Both the position numbers and the translations under genes were made by a program. From the NCBI GenBank assembly GCA_022605955.1, contig JAKCOZ010000008.1:7070001-7134000 (forward strand): a DNA stretch of 64,000 bases. The letters are read 5' to 3'. The notes below the pieces were generated by a model. The model was given only the letters and a program-made list of their open reading frames with translations, was not told the origin of the DNA and made no database searches. Below, one piece after another: positions 29,901 to 39,134 of this stretch (the first letter of the stretch is position 1; every line of letters begins with the position of its first letter). The DNA comes from Rallus limicola. Lineage: Eukaryota > Chordata > Aves > Gruiformes > Rallidae.

Positions 29901-32900
29901 AGAATTCTTAGTTGACACATTCATTTGTAAACAATAACATATGAAATCTTCAAAAGCATAAGCAAAGTTCATTGAAACTTTGCCAATACGAACGTCTGTA
30001 ATCCAAAAAATTGGACCTTCAATAAAATAATTCCAAACAAGAAAATGAAGAGCATCTGTAGAAAAGAAATGGATATGGGCCACTATAAACATTATTCTTT
30101 TAGTTTGCATCTTGAAGGAGGGAAAAAAAAATAAAATCCATTCCCCTCCAAAAAACCCCAACCCCTAAAGTAGCCTCCCACTCACACAAGAAATTTACTG
30201 CTCAAGCTTAAAATACATTTTAACAATAACACTGTGTTCTCAAAATACAGAATACTACATAATATAGAAAAATGCACAGCAGTAGCTCATGAAACAAAGG
30301 AATGATAATTTTCTATCTTTTTGTTTCCATCCATACCATGGAATGGCCAGCACACCTCAACAGACCAAGAGCTCAGCTGTACCTGCCATCACAACATACT
30401 TCCTTATCTACATTCAAAACAACCTCAAAACTCTACTGTACTCTAAAAGCTACCAACCTTGTCCTTCTAATGAGCAGGACATACTGAAAAATAATAAATC
30501 TTAGCTCTACAAGAATTGGATTACAGCATGTATACAAAACAGTGCAAACTGCACACATGCAGGTTCATCCCTCTCTACTCCAAGGAAACCCTTGGGACAA
30601 TACTTTAACACAACCTATGGCCTCCATACAGTTTGAGGGCTACGGTATGGTCACCAACCCATAAGGCAAGCTTGAACTGGTGGCAGCACCCATCTCCATC
30701 ACTCTGAGTAGAAGGAGGTGTGCTGGAGTTCTGATGGAATCTGAGACAGTTAGAAGCAGAACAGAAAATGTTCTGGGCTCCCAGTACCACGACCCAACAC
30801 TGAACTGGTCTTGTATCACTGGACCATTATACTTTGACAGAACACACCACTTGGAACACAACCTCATCCCATTAATCCTGGCTGTACCCCAGGTAGAAGC
30901 CATTGCAGCTTGTATTTATCTAAAATTTTCCTGTGATAGATACAGCCCCAGATCACATGGTGGGGCTGTAGTTTTCCTAAACTACAGCCCCACCATGAAA
31001 AGACAGATCTTCAAGCCTACAAAGTGTTCAAGAACCACCACGTGTCCATGTAAGAAAAAAAGACTTCTTCTGACATTTATAAGACCACACAAAAAGCCAC
31101 AAGAGAGTGAAGTACATTTTAAATAATGCTGGAGAAGATAAATCTTGTGGGCTGTTGACAGCCTGTGCAGGAGGTCATATAAGGGATCAGATCAATCTTA
31201 GGATCCAAGCTTGCATCAGCAACAGTTTTCTGTGCTATAAGCACGAACCCCTGGAAAGTGAGGGGAAGATGATGACAACAAGATGAAAATGCAGACTATT
31301 AATTTACAAAGCACATCTCAACACAAGACTGTGTACGTAGCTTTCAGTGAACATAAGCTGGATTTACTAGGAAGAACAGCATCATGTGGGCCCACTGGTA
31401 TCTTTTCTAGCTTTCAAGTTCCGCTACAGCCTATGGCAGTGAGCCAGCTCAATCAAATTTCTTCCTGTAGGGAAGAATTAAACTAAATTCCACCCATCAA
31501 GTTCACCAGACTAGCCTGCCCAGTGCAAGAGCTATTGGGACACAATGCCAGGTGGAGGAAAGAACTTCTGTATTCTTTGGGGACTGCTTTGAAATTTACA
31601 GATAGCAAGTCAAGTCTTGAATTTAACAGGGCAGTGAGTAAAGAGTCATCATGAAATACAAAACTCCTACGTGCCATGGTGTGACCAGCCTATTACACCT
31701 CCTGCATGGTGTTTTTCAGAACACAGCATACCAGTGACATCAACAAAAGTTCTTCTGGAAAGCTTATCTTAGTTGGGATAAGTGAGGAACCAAGAGCAGG
31801 CAGAACTTCACAGGGACCTGACAGAAAGCAACAATTTCTAAAAAAGATCTACATAGAAAAACTTAAGCCCATCAAGAAAGACTTCTTCACCAATTAGACA
31901 CATCACCTACTGGCCAGCTACTAATACTGAGAACCACTGCTCTCTGAAGCTGATTTCATCCCTGCTTAGAATTAATGTTTCCTCTTTTCCTGAGTTAATA
32001 TCCAAAAATCAGGATTTTGGATGTAGCAGGTCAGAGAAAAGAATACCCAGTGCTATTGTTTTCACAGCAGGAGCAATGGTTTATTGTGTCCCTTTAGGAG
32101 AATAATAATTTTACCTATGAGAGAAGCCTTGTATTTGATAAATATAACCATTCATTATCATCATCACTGTGATCAAGTGATGATGGATTCTCTTCTTTTT
32201 TTTGGTAAAAAAAGTTTAGAATTAAAAGCTCACATTAACAAGGTACAGACTTCCCACATTAGGCAGCATCAGCACAGCTTGAAAGCTGTCTAACAGTTAC
32301 ACTCCCCACAGAACTTTGTGGGAAGTGCAGTTGTGTGCTTTTCCTCAGGAGCCTCCTACTAAAAGATAACAAGAAAGCGACAACAAGAAGTTTTCCCAAC
32401 TTCTTACAAACTGGATTTTAGATTAAACTCACTAAATCCTTTCAGAAGCAGGTTGTAAGGAAATATCAAGTGAAAAAGAACTGGCTTCACAGTCTTCGTT
32501 TTCCCTATTTATCAAATATATGTTTCTGAGTGCAGATGAAAGAAAAATAAAAAAATGATAACGACATACCAAGGATTCTCAAGATACCACATGTAACTGG
32601 AGCACATCACATGTTAGCTTAAACCCTAATAAAAATGGAGACCTGAGCATGCACCCAGTCAGTATGTGCTGCTCAACAAATACACTGCAATAGTCACACA
32701 GAGCGCTTTTTTTGCCCCCCACACAATTTGTGTTATATAAATGAAGGATGAATTATGCTTAAAGAAACAAGCCCAAGTGGCTTTCACCTTATTCATATAA
32801 AAATTAGTGACTATCTGCAAAACTCACTCCATAAACTTAAACAAAGTCCCTAAGATATTTGTTCTTCTTCCTAGTCCAGTAAAGTAGCTTATCAGATTTT

Positions 32901-35900
32901 GAAACAAACATAAACTAGTTCCTCTAAGCAGACTAATTCCACAGAAGGCAAAATCTGACTCTGAAGAATTTAGTTTCTTTCACGTTTTTTTGAACTTTGG
33001 AAAAACAACACTTCAATTCTATCATCCATAATGTCACTCTTGTTTAAAAACAATCATTTAAACTACTTCTCTGTGATTATCCATTCCAAAGTTAAATACA
33101 GAACCAAACAATAGTAGAGATTCTGTCAAAAATTTAAAGCAAGTTTTATTCAGCAAAGTATAAATACACCACAAAATTATTACCTGTACAACAGGAAATA
33201 TATGAATGAAATCCAGTCCCTGGATCTGATGTGGTTCTAAACGATGAGGACACTTCATTTTTGGTAATACTGACACAATTTTTTCAGTTAAGGCACTATT
33301 ATTAAAACAAAACAAACACATATACATTACAAGTTTTGTTTGTAAATTAGAAATTATTTTTGCAAACACAGTTCCTAATTAGAAGGTTCCCTCTAGTGGC
33401 TTCCATTGTATACCGTTGTGAAAAGCAATCAAACTTTCATTTACAAAGCAGCTTTTCCATTGCCATAGGTATATTATTAGTCTGTGAAGAAATCATTAAA
33501 TTGCATGAAAGGGTTATCCTAACACAAAGGATTCCTCTAGAAGAACATCATCCTGCTTCAAATGAATCCCTTACTTTAAGGCAAGGTATATTTTGGCCCC
33601 CCAATGCTGTTAAGCATATTTTTAAAGCAGGTGTCAGCGCTGAGGGTGAACACTATACTGGGAAAGCTAGAACTATTTTCCATAAAAGAAAAAAAATTAA
33701 CCTGGTGAAGTAGTGATCTCAGTTAACTTCAGTACTGCCCAAACAGAAAACTCTTATTCTGGAAGTATGGAAGGGGAGCAAGAGATAGGAGACAGAGACC
33801 AAAGTCTGGGAATGGAGCCCAAGAAATTATACTTTTTAAGAGAAGCGAAAACTCTGACATAATTCTTATAAGGCAATTTCCACTATGGCACCATAGTGAT
33901 ATTCTACAAACAGAAGCACCTATCCACACAATCAAAGAACATAGTATGTTTTTAAATTGCATTCAACAAATAGATGGAAGATTCTCTCCTAATGCATATT
34001 TCCATGTTTATTTCAACCCAGCAACTAAATAATAGGACACCATCAAAATGTCCTCAGAATAACACTGAGAGAACACAACTTCACTCTTCCTTTTTCTCAA
34101 GAACATCACAGAAAAAAGGAGTAACCACCAATATAAACATTGCACAGACAGCAAAACAGCCCCTGCTTGCATGGCTCTGAACATTTGAGATTTACAAATA
34201 AATAGTTTTTGCTGGTTTGGGAAAGAAGCCTGTATTTTGGTTCACCAGTTTTGCATCCAGATAGCTGAAAAGATAACAGAACATTTTAAGAACTTAACTA
34301 TCCTGTTGCTCATAAGGATAACAAAGATGGCAATTACAAAAATATAGCAATTGTTAAAACTATCACCACCTTCATTCCTAGTCTCTACTTAATTCTGTGC
34401 ACTTAACAATTCATTCAGTGTTGTGTAGGATTATTTGAGTGTCTCCAGATTCAATGGCAATAACCACAAATTTTTATTTTAAAGTGTTACAGTCTTGACA
34501 ATGCTAAATCACTTCCAAGAAAACAGCACAGAAATATGTTGTTCTCAACTTCACTGAGCACACAAGTCCTTTCATGCAACTGTAACTCGAAAGGCTATTC
34601 TTACTTCCTGAAAGTTTGAATTATGGCTCTTATCACAGAAATGCATAAGGAAATCATGTAGTTCAGAATGCATTCCCTTTCTCAGCATACACCATTTTAT
34701 AACCTCCCTAACACAGGAATTGGCTGGCTTATGAGCAAATTCCACGCATAAGAAATTAATCAAACCAAATCAGTCTTGTTGGGTCACTATCAGGAAAGAA
34801 AGAATTTCTTCTCAGTATGGGTCAGGAAACTGTTACAACAGTGTCATGCTTTAGATCCTGTTTTATGATGCCTATAACCCTAACCCAGAACCATAAAGGA
34901 GAATCAGAGGTTATTTACACAGAAAAATTGCAGACACCAAGAACTCAAGGAAGGTCTTCTAATGTTACACTCCAGTTTCCAGCAGCATGGTCTGCCTCTG
35001 CCCTTTGTTTTGGCCTCTGCATCACGCTCTTGTGCCAGCACAAGCATCTGTGCAGCTGTACAGAGAACTGGATCCAGGCACTGATTCATGTTAAAACTAT
35101 TATTATTTTTTTTTTGGTAGGTTTTAATCTGGATCAGTTACAAATCCAGTTCGATGTGGAGCCACGCAAATGCTTCCCCTGCTTAGCAGGGATATACGAG
35201 CATGGCAGCACAGAGGGGGATAGCACTGCCCTTTTTGGAGTAAGCTGCTTTTTGGTTTTAGGGTTTGTGGAACTGCAGTCTGAGAAATCCAGGAGCAGTG
35301 CAATGTTTTGTAAACAGGTGGTCCTGAAAAGCAGCAAAAATCCTTCTTATAAAGAAGCAAACATCAGGTAACTTCTTAGGAAAGAAGCAGCAGGTGGGAG
35401 AACAAACAAATACCCCACCTGCCATTTAATCAACTTACATTTTTTGACCAATAGTAGAGTTCTCCTGAAACAATAAATCAACATCGATATCAAAGTTGCA
35501 AGTAGTGATACACCACGTCATGCCGCCCACCACCTAGCAAAGGAGCAACAACATGGTTAATTCAATTTTAATTTGAGGAGTTAAAGCCAAATACATGTCA
35601 AACACTTTATTTTAAAACCTGCATCTTCGTATTCTCTCCCTCATCAATATCTTTATATTGACTGGAATACCTATAGAAAGAATACACCCATGGACTCCTG
35701 CATACAATACTAATGTAAAACAAAAAAAACCCCAACTTGATCTACTGTTAGCTTTGTGTATCAGTTCTGAAAAGCTCATTTAAAAAGAAAAAAAAACCCC
35801 TACAGATAAAACACAACAGTATGTTAAATGACATGATCTTTAAAAAGTGACCATATCAAAATGTATCAAGGATCATAATTTCTGTATTTATATATTTAGC

Positions 35901-38514
35901 TTCATATTTACCTCTCCTACTATAATGCTTTCCTTGCTGACATACACTACACCAAGTGCTCAGTGCAGTGTCAAGATAGTAATAGATTTCAGCAGAGCTG
36001 GAGATTTCCATTTCAGGTGCTATCCCTACAGGTACTTAGGTATATTTAAACCATTTCATCAACTTTGCATAAACTAATGTAAATATTTAAAGACAACCTT
36101 GCATAAACATACACAAGATAACCCAGAAATACGCAAAAGCAAATAAGAGACAGGGTAAAATGTGGAATAATTTACCAACATCACACAGCAAATTAGGGTG
36201 TTCTGTACAAGGTTTTCTAGCACATTACCCCTCTCACATTCCCATCTGAAACACTTAATCGGTATCCCTTTTATACTAGAAGCTAGATAGCTTTCTATAG
36301 CAATGCTAATTTCTGTAAAGGCTGAGTAGGTCATGAAATGGTAACATGGCAATTGGTTTTTAGGCAAGCATAAACCTGATGTATCGATTTCTACACATAC
36401 ATACAACAATATTACATCCTAAGGCTGTCTCCCCAAAACTAGTTTGTGTCTGTGTGCACACAGCCTCCTGAGTAGCTAAGGTCAGTAATGCCAGGCAGTT
36501 TGAAGAAACTAAAATTGTATTGCCAAGTAAGGTGCACTATGATCAAGGAAACAGCAAGAAACAGAAGAGTTCGTTTCAAGCCTGCTGTAGTGCTGTGTTT
36601 TCAAACCTTGGTTCAGGAATTTCTCACAGCGTCAGCACTAAAACAATTCACAAGTCTCTTTTCAACCTGAACTTTGGTCACTGTCATTATCACACACTTC
36701 CTGCCTAGGACAATGAAAGGTTAACAGACACAGAATTCTAAAGATATGTAAAAACATCCCCAAAGCAATCTCACCAGGCTAACTTCCATCTGTACGGAGG
36801 GCCTCTCAAAACAAGTATTTCCTCATTTCTCATTAATGACTACTTCTGTTTAAATTTACAGTGCTATCTCCAAGTATCAAGTCTTTCTAGCTACTCTATC
36901 TGCAGTTGAGAGGGGCAAATTTCATCATATATGACTGCAACTTAGGCCATAACACCCAGAAAAAAGGCAGACCAGCAATTAGCTCGCATCCAGTTGTCTC
37001 CTTGAACACAGGCCTTGCTACACAAAATATTTTTTTCAAGGCTGAGAAGGTCCTATCTGTCTGAAACTGCATTATTTGCAGACTAATCTACATAGGAAGA
37101 CCTCATCTATTCAAAATATTTTATTTTTAAATCACCCAGAACTGCTAAACTAACTTGCAAAAAATGTAAGCCTTATATACTTATAGGTTTTTAAAAATAC
37201 ATTGGTCTCACCTTGTCAAAGGGTGATAATCCTTTGATTCTTGCTCGAAAATACCCAGCAGCCACCAACAGTTCCAAAATTTCAGTCAACTTGATGTTTT
37301 GTTCCTCATCTTCTCTTGTTTCAACCTGAGAAACAAACAAGGCAACACTAGTTCAGCATTTCTCTTTCATTCATCAAATGAAGATTTTCTGAACTTTATC
37401 TTAACATAGACCATGTAACAGCAAAAACCTGGGCTTCCATTATCCACTCTGTTGATAATTTGAAAGACATTAAAGAAAGAGGTAATGTAATGCTACCTGG
37501 ATTTAACATCACATCTTTTTCACCCAGTTAAATACTTGAATCTGCTTTTTCTCTTCAAGCTCCTGGTCCACTGCTTGCCTCCAGCTGGACAGATTGCTCC
37601 CAAGACAGTTATGTGCCTTTTTGCAAATTTCTTTCAATTTCAGGGTTCACAAAATAGTACACCTCACATGAACGCTCTTTTACCCTTTTTACAAAAACAG
37701 GAAGATAAGTTCATGTGGAATTCCACCCGGTATTTTGGTAACACAGTTTTAAGCAAACTCAAAGCACAGCAGTAACAAGAAGCAAACTCCGATGGGCAGC
37801 CTGGATAGTTCCAGCGCTCCAAAGCCCAGTCAGCACAGCACCCAACCCACAGCACTTTTGTCCCTGTGTGATCCCACAGCCTACGATTGAGTGGAGACAG
37901 CCAGCACCCCACCATCTCAGCCCCAGGCCGGAGAGATGGCTAACAGAGCTCCAGGTCCCCCCTCTGGGCTACGGAGACCCGCCATTCCCACCCCCTTGAC
38001 CTTCCTTTTCCCCAAAATCTTTTCGACAGCCTCCTCCTGTCCCTCCTGCCTCCCGCGGTAAGCCAAAAAGCCTCGCAAGCAGCGGGGACTAGGAAACGTA
38101 ATGGTGCACAGAAGGTGACCTACACAGGCGCTGCCTGCAGCCCTCCAGGGCCTCCCCACAGAGGGGGGCCCGGCTCCCCACACCCCGAGGGACCCCCCTC
38201 CCTCACGGGGCCGAGGGCCGCACGCAGGGAAGTCGCAGGGCCGAGGCTGCTGTACAGCGGTGACCCCCGGGTTCCTGGCGCAGCCCCACACCGGCGGCGA
38301 GGGGTGGTCAGCGCCTCAGCCCGCGGGGAGATGAGGAAGGGAAGGAGCAGGCAGGGAGCCCAGGGAAGGGAAAGCAATGCAGGGGGGGCCAGGGAAACAG
38401 CGGGCGGCCGCCCTAGCCAGCGCCGCTCAGCCTGGAGGTGGGGGGGGACTGGGAGAGACGCCGCTACGGTACCTCCTGGGGGGCCTGGTACTCCTGTCCC
38501 CTGGGGACGACCAT
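2826..38514 (-). CDS. CCDC93: CCDC93, coiled-coil domain-containing protein 93 (19 exons, 3' end beyond window)
   Basis: CCDC93 is a subunit of the CCC complex (CCDC22, CCDC93, COMMD proteins), which joins Retriever to form Commander and acts with WASH on endosomes to recycle membrane cargo such as LDL receptor, ATP7A and integrins (family knowledge). The sequence shows 19 minus-strand exons with GT-AG borders and matching phases, encoding 521 continuous residues. Residues 1 to about 154 match the N-terminal CH-like domain, including [15 protein letters not shown] and [17 protein letters not shown]. About 155-297 form a charged linker, and 298-521 are rich in heptad-like Leu/Glu/Lys/Gln, as expected for the coiled coils. 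The ATG at 38512-38514 has G at -3 and +4 and an in-frame upstream TGA (38557-38559). By comparison with the family from memory, about 95-100 C-terminal residues are missing because the gene continues left of base 1. The linker around exons 16-17 seems some 14 residues shorter than in human. No frameshift or internal stop is seen. Confidence 0.97.
4298..4372 (-). mobile_element. Short CR1 3'-end fragment (intron 18)
   Basis: CTATGACAGAATCACTGAGG and then TTGGAAGGCATCTTGAAGA is the reverse complement of a CR1 3' end, in the same orientation as CCDC93. Only about 75 bases remain recognisable. Confidence 0.7.
5399..5435 (+). mobile_element. Possible avian ERV LTR start fragment (intron 18)
   Basis: GTCCTGGTTTGGGTAGGGAT followed by AGAGTTCATT resembles, from memory, the start of abundant avian ERVL-type LTRs (GTCCTGGTTT..GGGATAGAGTTAATT). 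Only about 35 bases match, so this is tentative. Confidence 0.35.
5747..5855 (-). CDS. CCDC93: CCDC93 exon 18 (residues 458-493 plus 1 base)
   Basis: A 109-base exon encoding [20 protein letters not shown] and [16 protein letters not shown], one of the most conserved coiled-coil regions. It leaves with one base; the GTATGT donor was chosen over the adjacent G because only this phase joins exon 19 correctly. Confidence 0.97.
6111..6182 (-). CDS. CCDC93: CCDC93 exon 17 (residues 434-457)
   Basis: A 72-base exon, phase 0 at both ends, encoding EPNKIIEQQ and then [15 protein letters not shown]. It aligns with RRYNMEKEKLYKIRLLQ of the family. Donor GTGAGT. A further small in-phase exon in intron 16 cannot be excluded, but none was seen. 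Confidence 0.94.
6183..8496 (-). other. CCDC93: CCDC93 introns 15 and 16
   Basis: Two introns flank exon 16 (7200-7271). Positions 8150-8420 are more G+C-rich than their surroundings and may be an unrecognised older insertion. I see no missed exon in intron 16. Confidence 0.5.
7200..7271 (-). CDS. CCDC93: CCDC93 exon 16 (residues 410-433)
   Basis: A 72-base exon, phase 0 at both ends, encoding [20 protein letters not shown] and GEEQ. The end is the variable hinge between two coiled-coil stretches, where the human protein carries extra residues. Confidence 0.95.
8497..8578 (-). CDS. CCDC93: CCDC93 exon 15 (residues 382-409)
   Basis: An 82-base exon that completes the Ser codon, then reads VLQS and [23 protein letters not shown]. 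This is nearly identical to the known protein. Donor GTAAGT. Confidence 0.97.
9125..9198 (-). CDS. CCDC93: CCDC93 exon 14 (residues 358-381 plus 2 bases)
   Basis: A 74-base exon separated from exon 13 by a 171-base intron, the shortest in the window. It encodes [19 protein letters not shown] and then SQADS. It leaves with two bases of a Ser codon; donor GTAAGC. Confidence 0.95.
9370..9432 (-). CDS. CCDC93: CCDC93 exon 13 (residues 337-357)
   Basis: A 63-base exon, phase 0 at both ends, encoding [11 protein letters not shown] and then [10 protein letters not shown]. It aligns with the coiled-coil segment [16 protein letters not shown] of the family; two Cys residues replace less reactive residues of the human protein. 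Confidence 0.95.
9433..13560 (-). other. CCDC93: CCDC93 intron 12
   Basis: About 4.1 kb of A+T-rich unique sequence. No exon, transposon or RNA gene was recognised. Confidence 0.6.
13561..13677 (-). CDS. CCDC93: CCDC93 exon 12 (residues 298-336)
   Basis: A 117-base exon, phase 0 at both ends. It encodes [18 protein letters not shown] and then [21 protein letters not shown], where heptad spacing begins. A CR1 tail lies about 115 bases upstream of its acceptor, in intron 11. Confidence 0.97.
13790..14078 (+). mobile_element. CR1 LINE 3' fragment (intron 11, antisense to CCDC93)
   Basis: The fragment holds the end of ORF2 and the 3' tail, with typical phrases such as AGTGTTCAAGGCCAGGCTGG (13959-13978) and AGGTCCCTCCTAACCCAAACC (14037 onward), ending in GTGGTTCTATGA. 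It is 5'-truncated like most CR1 copies. It lies about 115 bases from the exon 12 acceptor. Confidence 0.9.
14079..17841 (-). other. CCDC93: CCDC93 intron 11, remainder
   Basis: About 3.8 kb of A+T-rich unique sequence between the CR1 fragment and exon 11. Nothing further was recognised. Confidence 0.6.
17842..17928 (-). CDS. CCDC93: CCDC93 exon 11 (residues 269-297)
   Basis: An 87-base exon, phase 0 at both ends. It encodes [10 protein letters not shown] and then [19 protein letters not shown], the well-conserved segment just before the coiled coils. Donor GTAAGT. Confidence 0.97.
18865..18915 (-). CDS. CCDC93: CCDC93 exon 10 (residues 252-268)
   Basis: A 51-base exon, phase 0 at both ends, encoding [17 protein letters not shown]. 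It aligns with the family's IQSLMTKMTAMANEE. Acceptor CCCTAG, donor GTAAGC. Confidence 0.94.
19292..19384 (-). CDS. CCDC93: CCDC93 exon 9 (residues 221-251)
   Basis: A 93-base exon, phase 0 at both ends, encoding [20 protein letters not shown] and an acidic tail, [11 protein letters not shown]. This is a variable, probably unstructured linker. Acceptor TTTAAAAG is weak in pyrimidines; donor is GTGTGT. Confidence 0.94.
20511..20550 (-). CDS. CCDC93: CCDC93 exon 8 (residues 207-220)
   Basis: A small 40-base exon that completes the split Arg codon and reads [21 protein letters not shown] across the junction is a family signature. Acceptor TTTTAG, donor GTAAAC. Confidence 0.94.
22138..22722 (+). 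mobile_element. CR1 LINE 3' fragment (intron 7, antisense to CCDC93)
   Basis: About 585 bases of ORF2 C-terminus and 3' UTR. It starts near the GTGCATCAGGAAGAGTGT phrase and ends GGAGGTCCCTTCCAACCCC, then ATTCTATGATTCTATG. Several indels break the reading frame, so it is an old, inactive copy. The 3' form resembles CR1-F-type copies. Confidence 0.95.
23297..23397 (-). CDS. CCDC93: CCDC93 exon 7 (residues 174-206 plus 2 bases)
   Basis: A 101-base exon, in phase 0 and out with two bases of an Arg codon. It encodes [19 protein letters not shown], a basic stretch, then [14 protein letters not shown]. Donor GTGAAA. Confidence 0.97.
23398..27810 (-). other. CCDC93: CCDC93 intron 6
   Basis: Apart from the CR1 fragment at 24202, this holds A+T-rich unique sequence and an A/C-rich simple tract near 26838-26890. 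That is followed by an imperfect 18-base tandem copy (ACCATTGAGAACAACAGA-like, 26897-26932). No other feature was recognised. Confidence 0.6.
24202..24256 (-). mobile_element. Short degraded CR1 3'-end fragment (intron 6)
   Basis: CACAGAATTGTGTTGTAAGG and then GATCTCGAGAGATCATC match, with several changes, the reverse complement of the CR1 3' end. It is short and diverged. Confidence 0.6.
27811..27867 (-). CDS. CCDC93: CCDC93 exon 6 (residues 155-173)
   Basis: A 57-base exon, phase 0 at both ends. It encodes [19 protein letters not shown], aligning with the family's DDDFIKRKEKAIKTV segment. Acceptor CTTTCAG and donor GTAAGT. Confidence 0.93.
29193..29291 (-). CDS. CCDC93: CCDC93 exon 5 (residues 122-154)
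   Basis: A 99-base exon in phase 0 at both ends, with a C-rich acceptor (CCCCCCAG) and a GTAAGA donor. It encodes [20 protein letters not shown] and then [13 protein letters not shown], the end of the conserved N-terminal domain. Confidence 0.97.
29292..33183 (-). other. CCDC93: CCDC93 intron 4
   Basis: A+T-rich unique sequence with one richer stretch around 30540-31000 that contains the perfect hairpin. No transposon or RNA gene was recognised. Confidence 0.6.
30956..30997. repeat. Perfect 19-bp inverted repeat, 4-base loop (intron 4)
   Basis: The left arm CATGGTGGGGCTGTAGTTT (30956-30974) and right arm AAACTACAGCCCCACCATG (30979-30997) are exact reverse complements around TCCT. A further ACAGCCCCA copy lies just upstream at 30942-30950. 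The flanks do not extend the stem. Confidence 0.97.
33184..33295 (-). CDS. CCDC93: CCDC93 exon 4 (residues 84-121)
   Basis: A 112-base exon that completes the split Ile codon and ends in phase 0 at GTAATA. It encodes [18 protein letters not shown] and then [19 protein letters not shown], again N-terminal domain. Confidence 0.97.
33385..33399 (-). promoter_or_regulatory. CTCF-like motif (intron 3)
   Basis: The minus strand reads CCACTAGAGGGAACC, which fits the CTCF core CCASYAGRKGGCRSY with one mismatch. Binding is not shown by sequence alone. Confidence 0.45.
33400..35438 (-). other. CCDC93: CCDC93 intron 3, most of it
   Basis: A+T-rich sequence with a G+C-richer block at 34900-35330. That block holds an open plus-strand frame of 184 codons (34817-35371) with no recognised homology; it is treated as chance or repeat-derived, not a gene. 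Confidence 0.5.
35439..35533 (-). CDS. CCDC93: CCDC93 exon 3 (residues 53-83 plus 2 bases)
   Basis: A 95-base exon that enters in phase 0 and leaves with two bases of an Ile codon (donor GTAAGT). It encodes [14 protein letters not shown] followed by [17 protein letters not shown], part of the N-terminal domain core. Confidence 0.97.
35534..38472 (-). other. CCDC93: CCDC93 introns 1 and 2
   Basis: Intron 2 (35534-37211) is plain A+T-rich sequence. Intron 1 (37326-38472) passes from A+T-rich sequence into the CpG island from about 37.9 kb. No transposon was recognised. Confidence 0.6.
37212..37325 (-). CDS. CCDC93: CCDC93 exon 2 (residues 15-52)
   Basis: This is a 114-base exon, phase 0 at both ends, with acceptor TTTCTCAG and donor GTGAGA. 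It encodes [10 protein letters not shown] and then [18 protein letters not shown], the most recognisable stretch of the family and the start of the N-terminal globular domain. Confidence 0.97.
38473..38514 (-). CDS. CCDC93: CCDC93 exon 1 coding part (residues 1-14)
   Basis: This encodes [14 protein letters not shown] and ends in phase 0 at a GTACCG donor. The mammalian protein also begins with a 14-residue low-complexity leader before [10 protein letters not shown] (from memory), and the junction falls at the same place. An in-frame TGA lies 14 codons upstream. The 5' UTR must extend rightward into the CpG island; its start cannot be fixed from sequence. Confidence 0.9.
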
Positions 38515-38663
38515 CGCCCTCCGCCTCCGGCAGCCTGCGCCCGGCCGCTCAGCCTGTCACGTCCGCTCCCCCCGCCGCAACGCCCCGGCGAAGAGGTGTT
38601 CCCAGTCGGCGGCTACCGGGTTCCCCCGCCCCCGCTCAATGGTTCGCCCGCACCGTCCTTGCG

Positions 38664-39029
38664 TATAAGCGCATCCGGGCCGTGCCATTCACGGCCAAAG
38701 GGGTGTGGAGGAAGGAGGGCGGGGGCCGCGCGGCTCCCCTGCGGCTCATGTGACTGACTGCACGGAGCGCAACCGCCGGAGCACTGCCCTGCCCCGCCCC
38801 GCCCGCCAGTGCCGGCGGGGGCGGGGGGGCAGCCCGGTAGGCTGGCCGCGGGCTGCCCCGGTGCCCACGGTTGCGGGGTGGGCCGCGGAGGCGCGCCGCG
38901 GAGGCGCCGCTGTACTGCCCGTCTCCTCCCTGCTGGCACCGCTGGTCCCAGGCACTTCCTCTGTGTGTTACTGCCGCTCGCCCATGCTTTTTCTTCTTCT
39001 CATTTTTATCTGTGTTTCCCTTTCGCAGG
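38664..39029 (+). promoter_or_regulatory. Possible divergent transcript start region (TATA-like box and splice acceptor)
   Basis: On the plus strand, TATAAGC occurs at 38664-38670, and a long pyrimidine tract (38988-39026) leads to TTTCGCAG, ending at 39028, a strong-looking acceptor. A donor-like CCGGTAGGC lies near 38832. Together they could form a divergent noncoding RNA from the CCDC93 CpG island. No polyadenylation site or conserved ORF was identified, so this is inference. Confidence 0.25.
38746..38754 (-). promoter_or_regulatory. E-box / M-box-like site in the CCDC93 promoter
   Basis: The plus strand reads TCATGTGAC (minus GTCACATGA), the form bound by MiT/TFE bHLH-zip factors. A second related site, GTCACGTCC, lies at 38556-38564 in the likely 5' UTR. 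Whether either is bound is inference. Confidence 0.35.
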
Positions 39030-39127
39030 GGGCCTGAGGCCTCTCAGCAGCGTGGTGGGTGAATTACTGAGTGCCCCGTTACTGAGACGCCTCATGGCTG
39101 CTCATGCCCCGCGGGGTGCTGACATCC

Positions 39128-39134
39128 CCGGAAG
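39128..39134 (+). promoter_or_regulatory. ETS-type CCGGAAG site
   Basis: CCGGAAG is the core recognised by GABPA/ELK ETS factors common in CpG-island promoters. It lies about 600 bases upstream of the CCDC93 start codon, just outside the densest part of the island. Confidence 0.3.

Larger units (their letters stand above)
38130..38940 (-). promoter_or_regulatory. CCDC93: CpG-island promoter of CCDC93
   Basis: G+C and CpG density rise sharply here compared with the A+T-rich flanks, and the coding start of CCDC93 lies inside at 38514. GC boxes (CCCCGCCCC) sit at 38791-38806. G-rich runs that could form quadruplexes occur near 38438-38450 and 38814-38827. No TATA box faces the gene, as is usual for a broadly expressed housekeeping gene with dispersed start sites. 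The exact transcription start cannot be read from the sequence. Confidence 0.88.
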
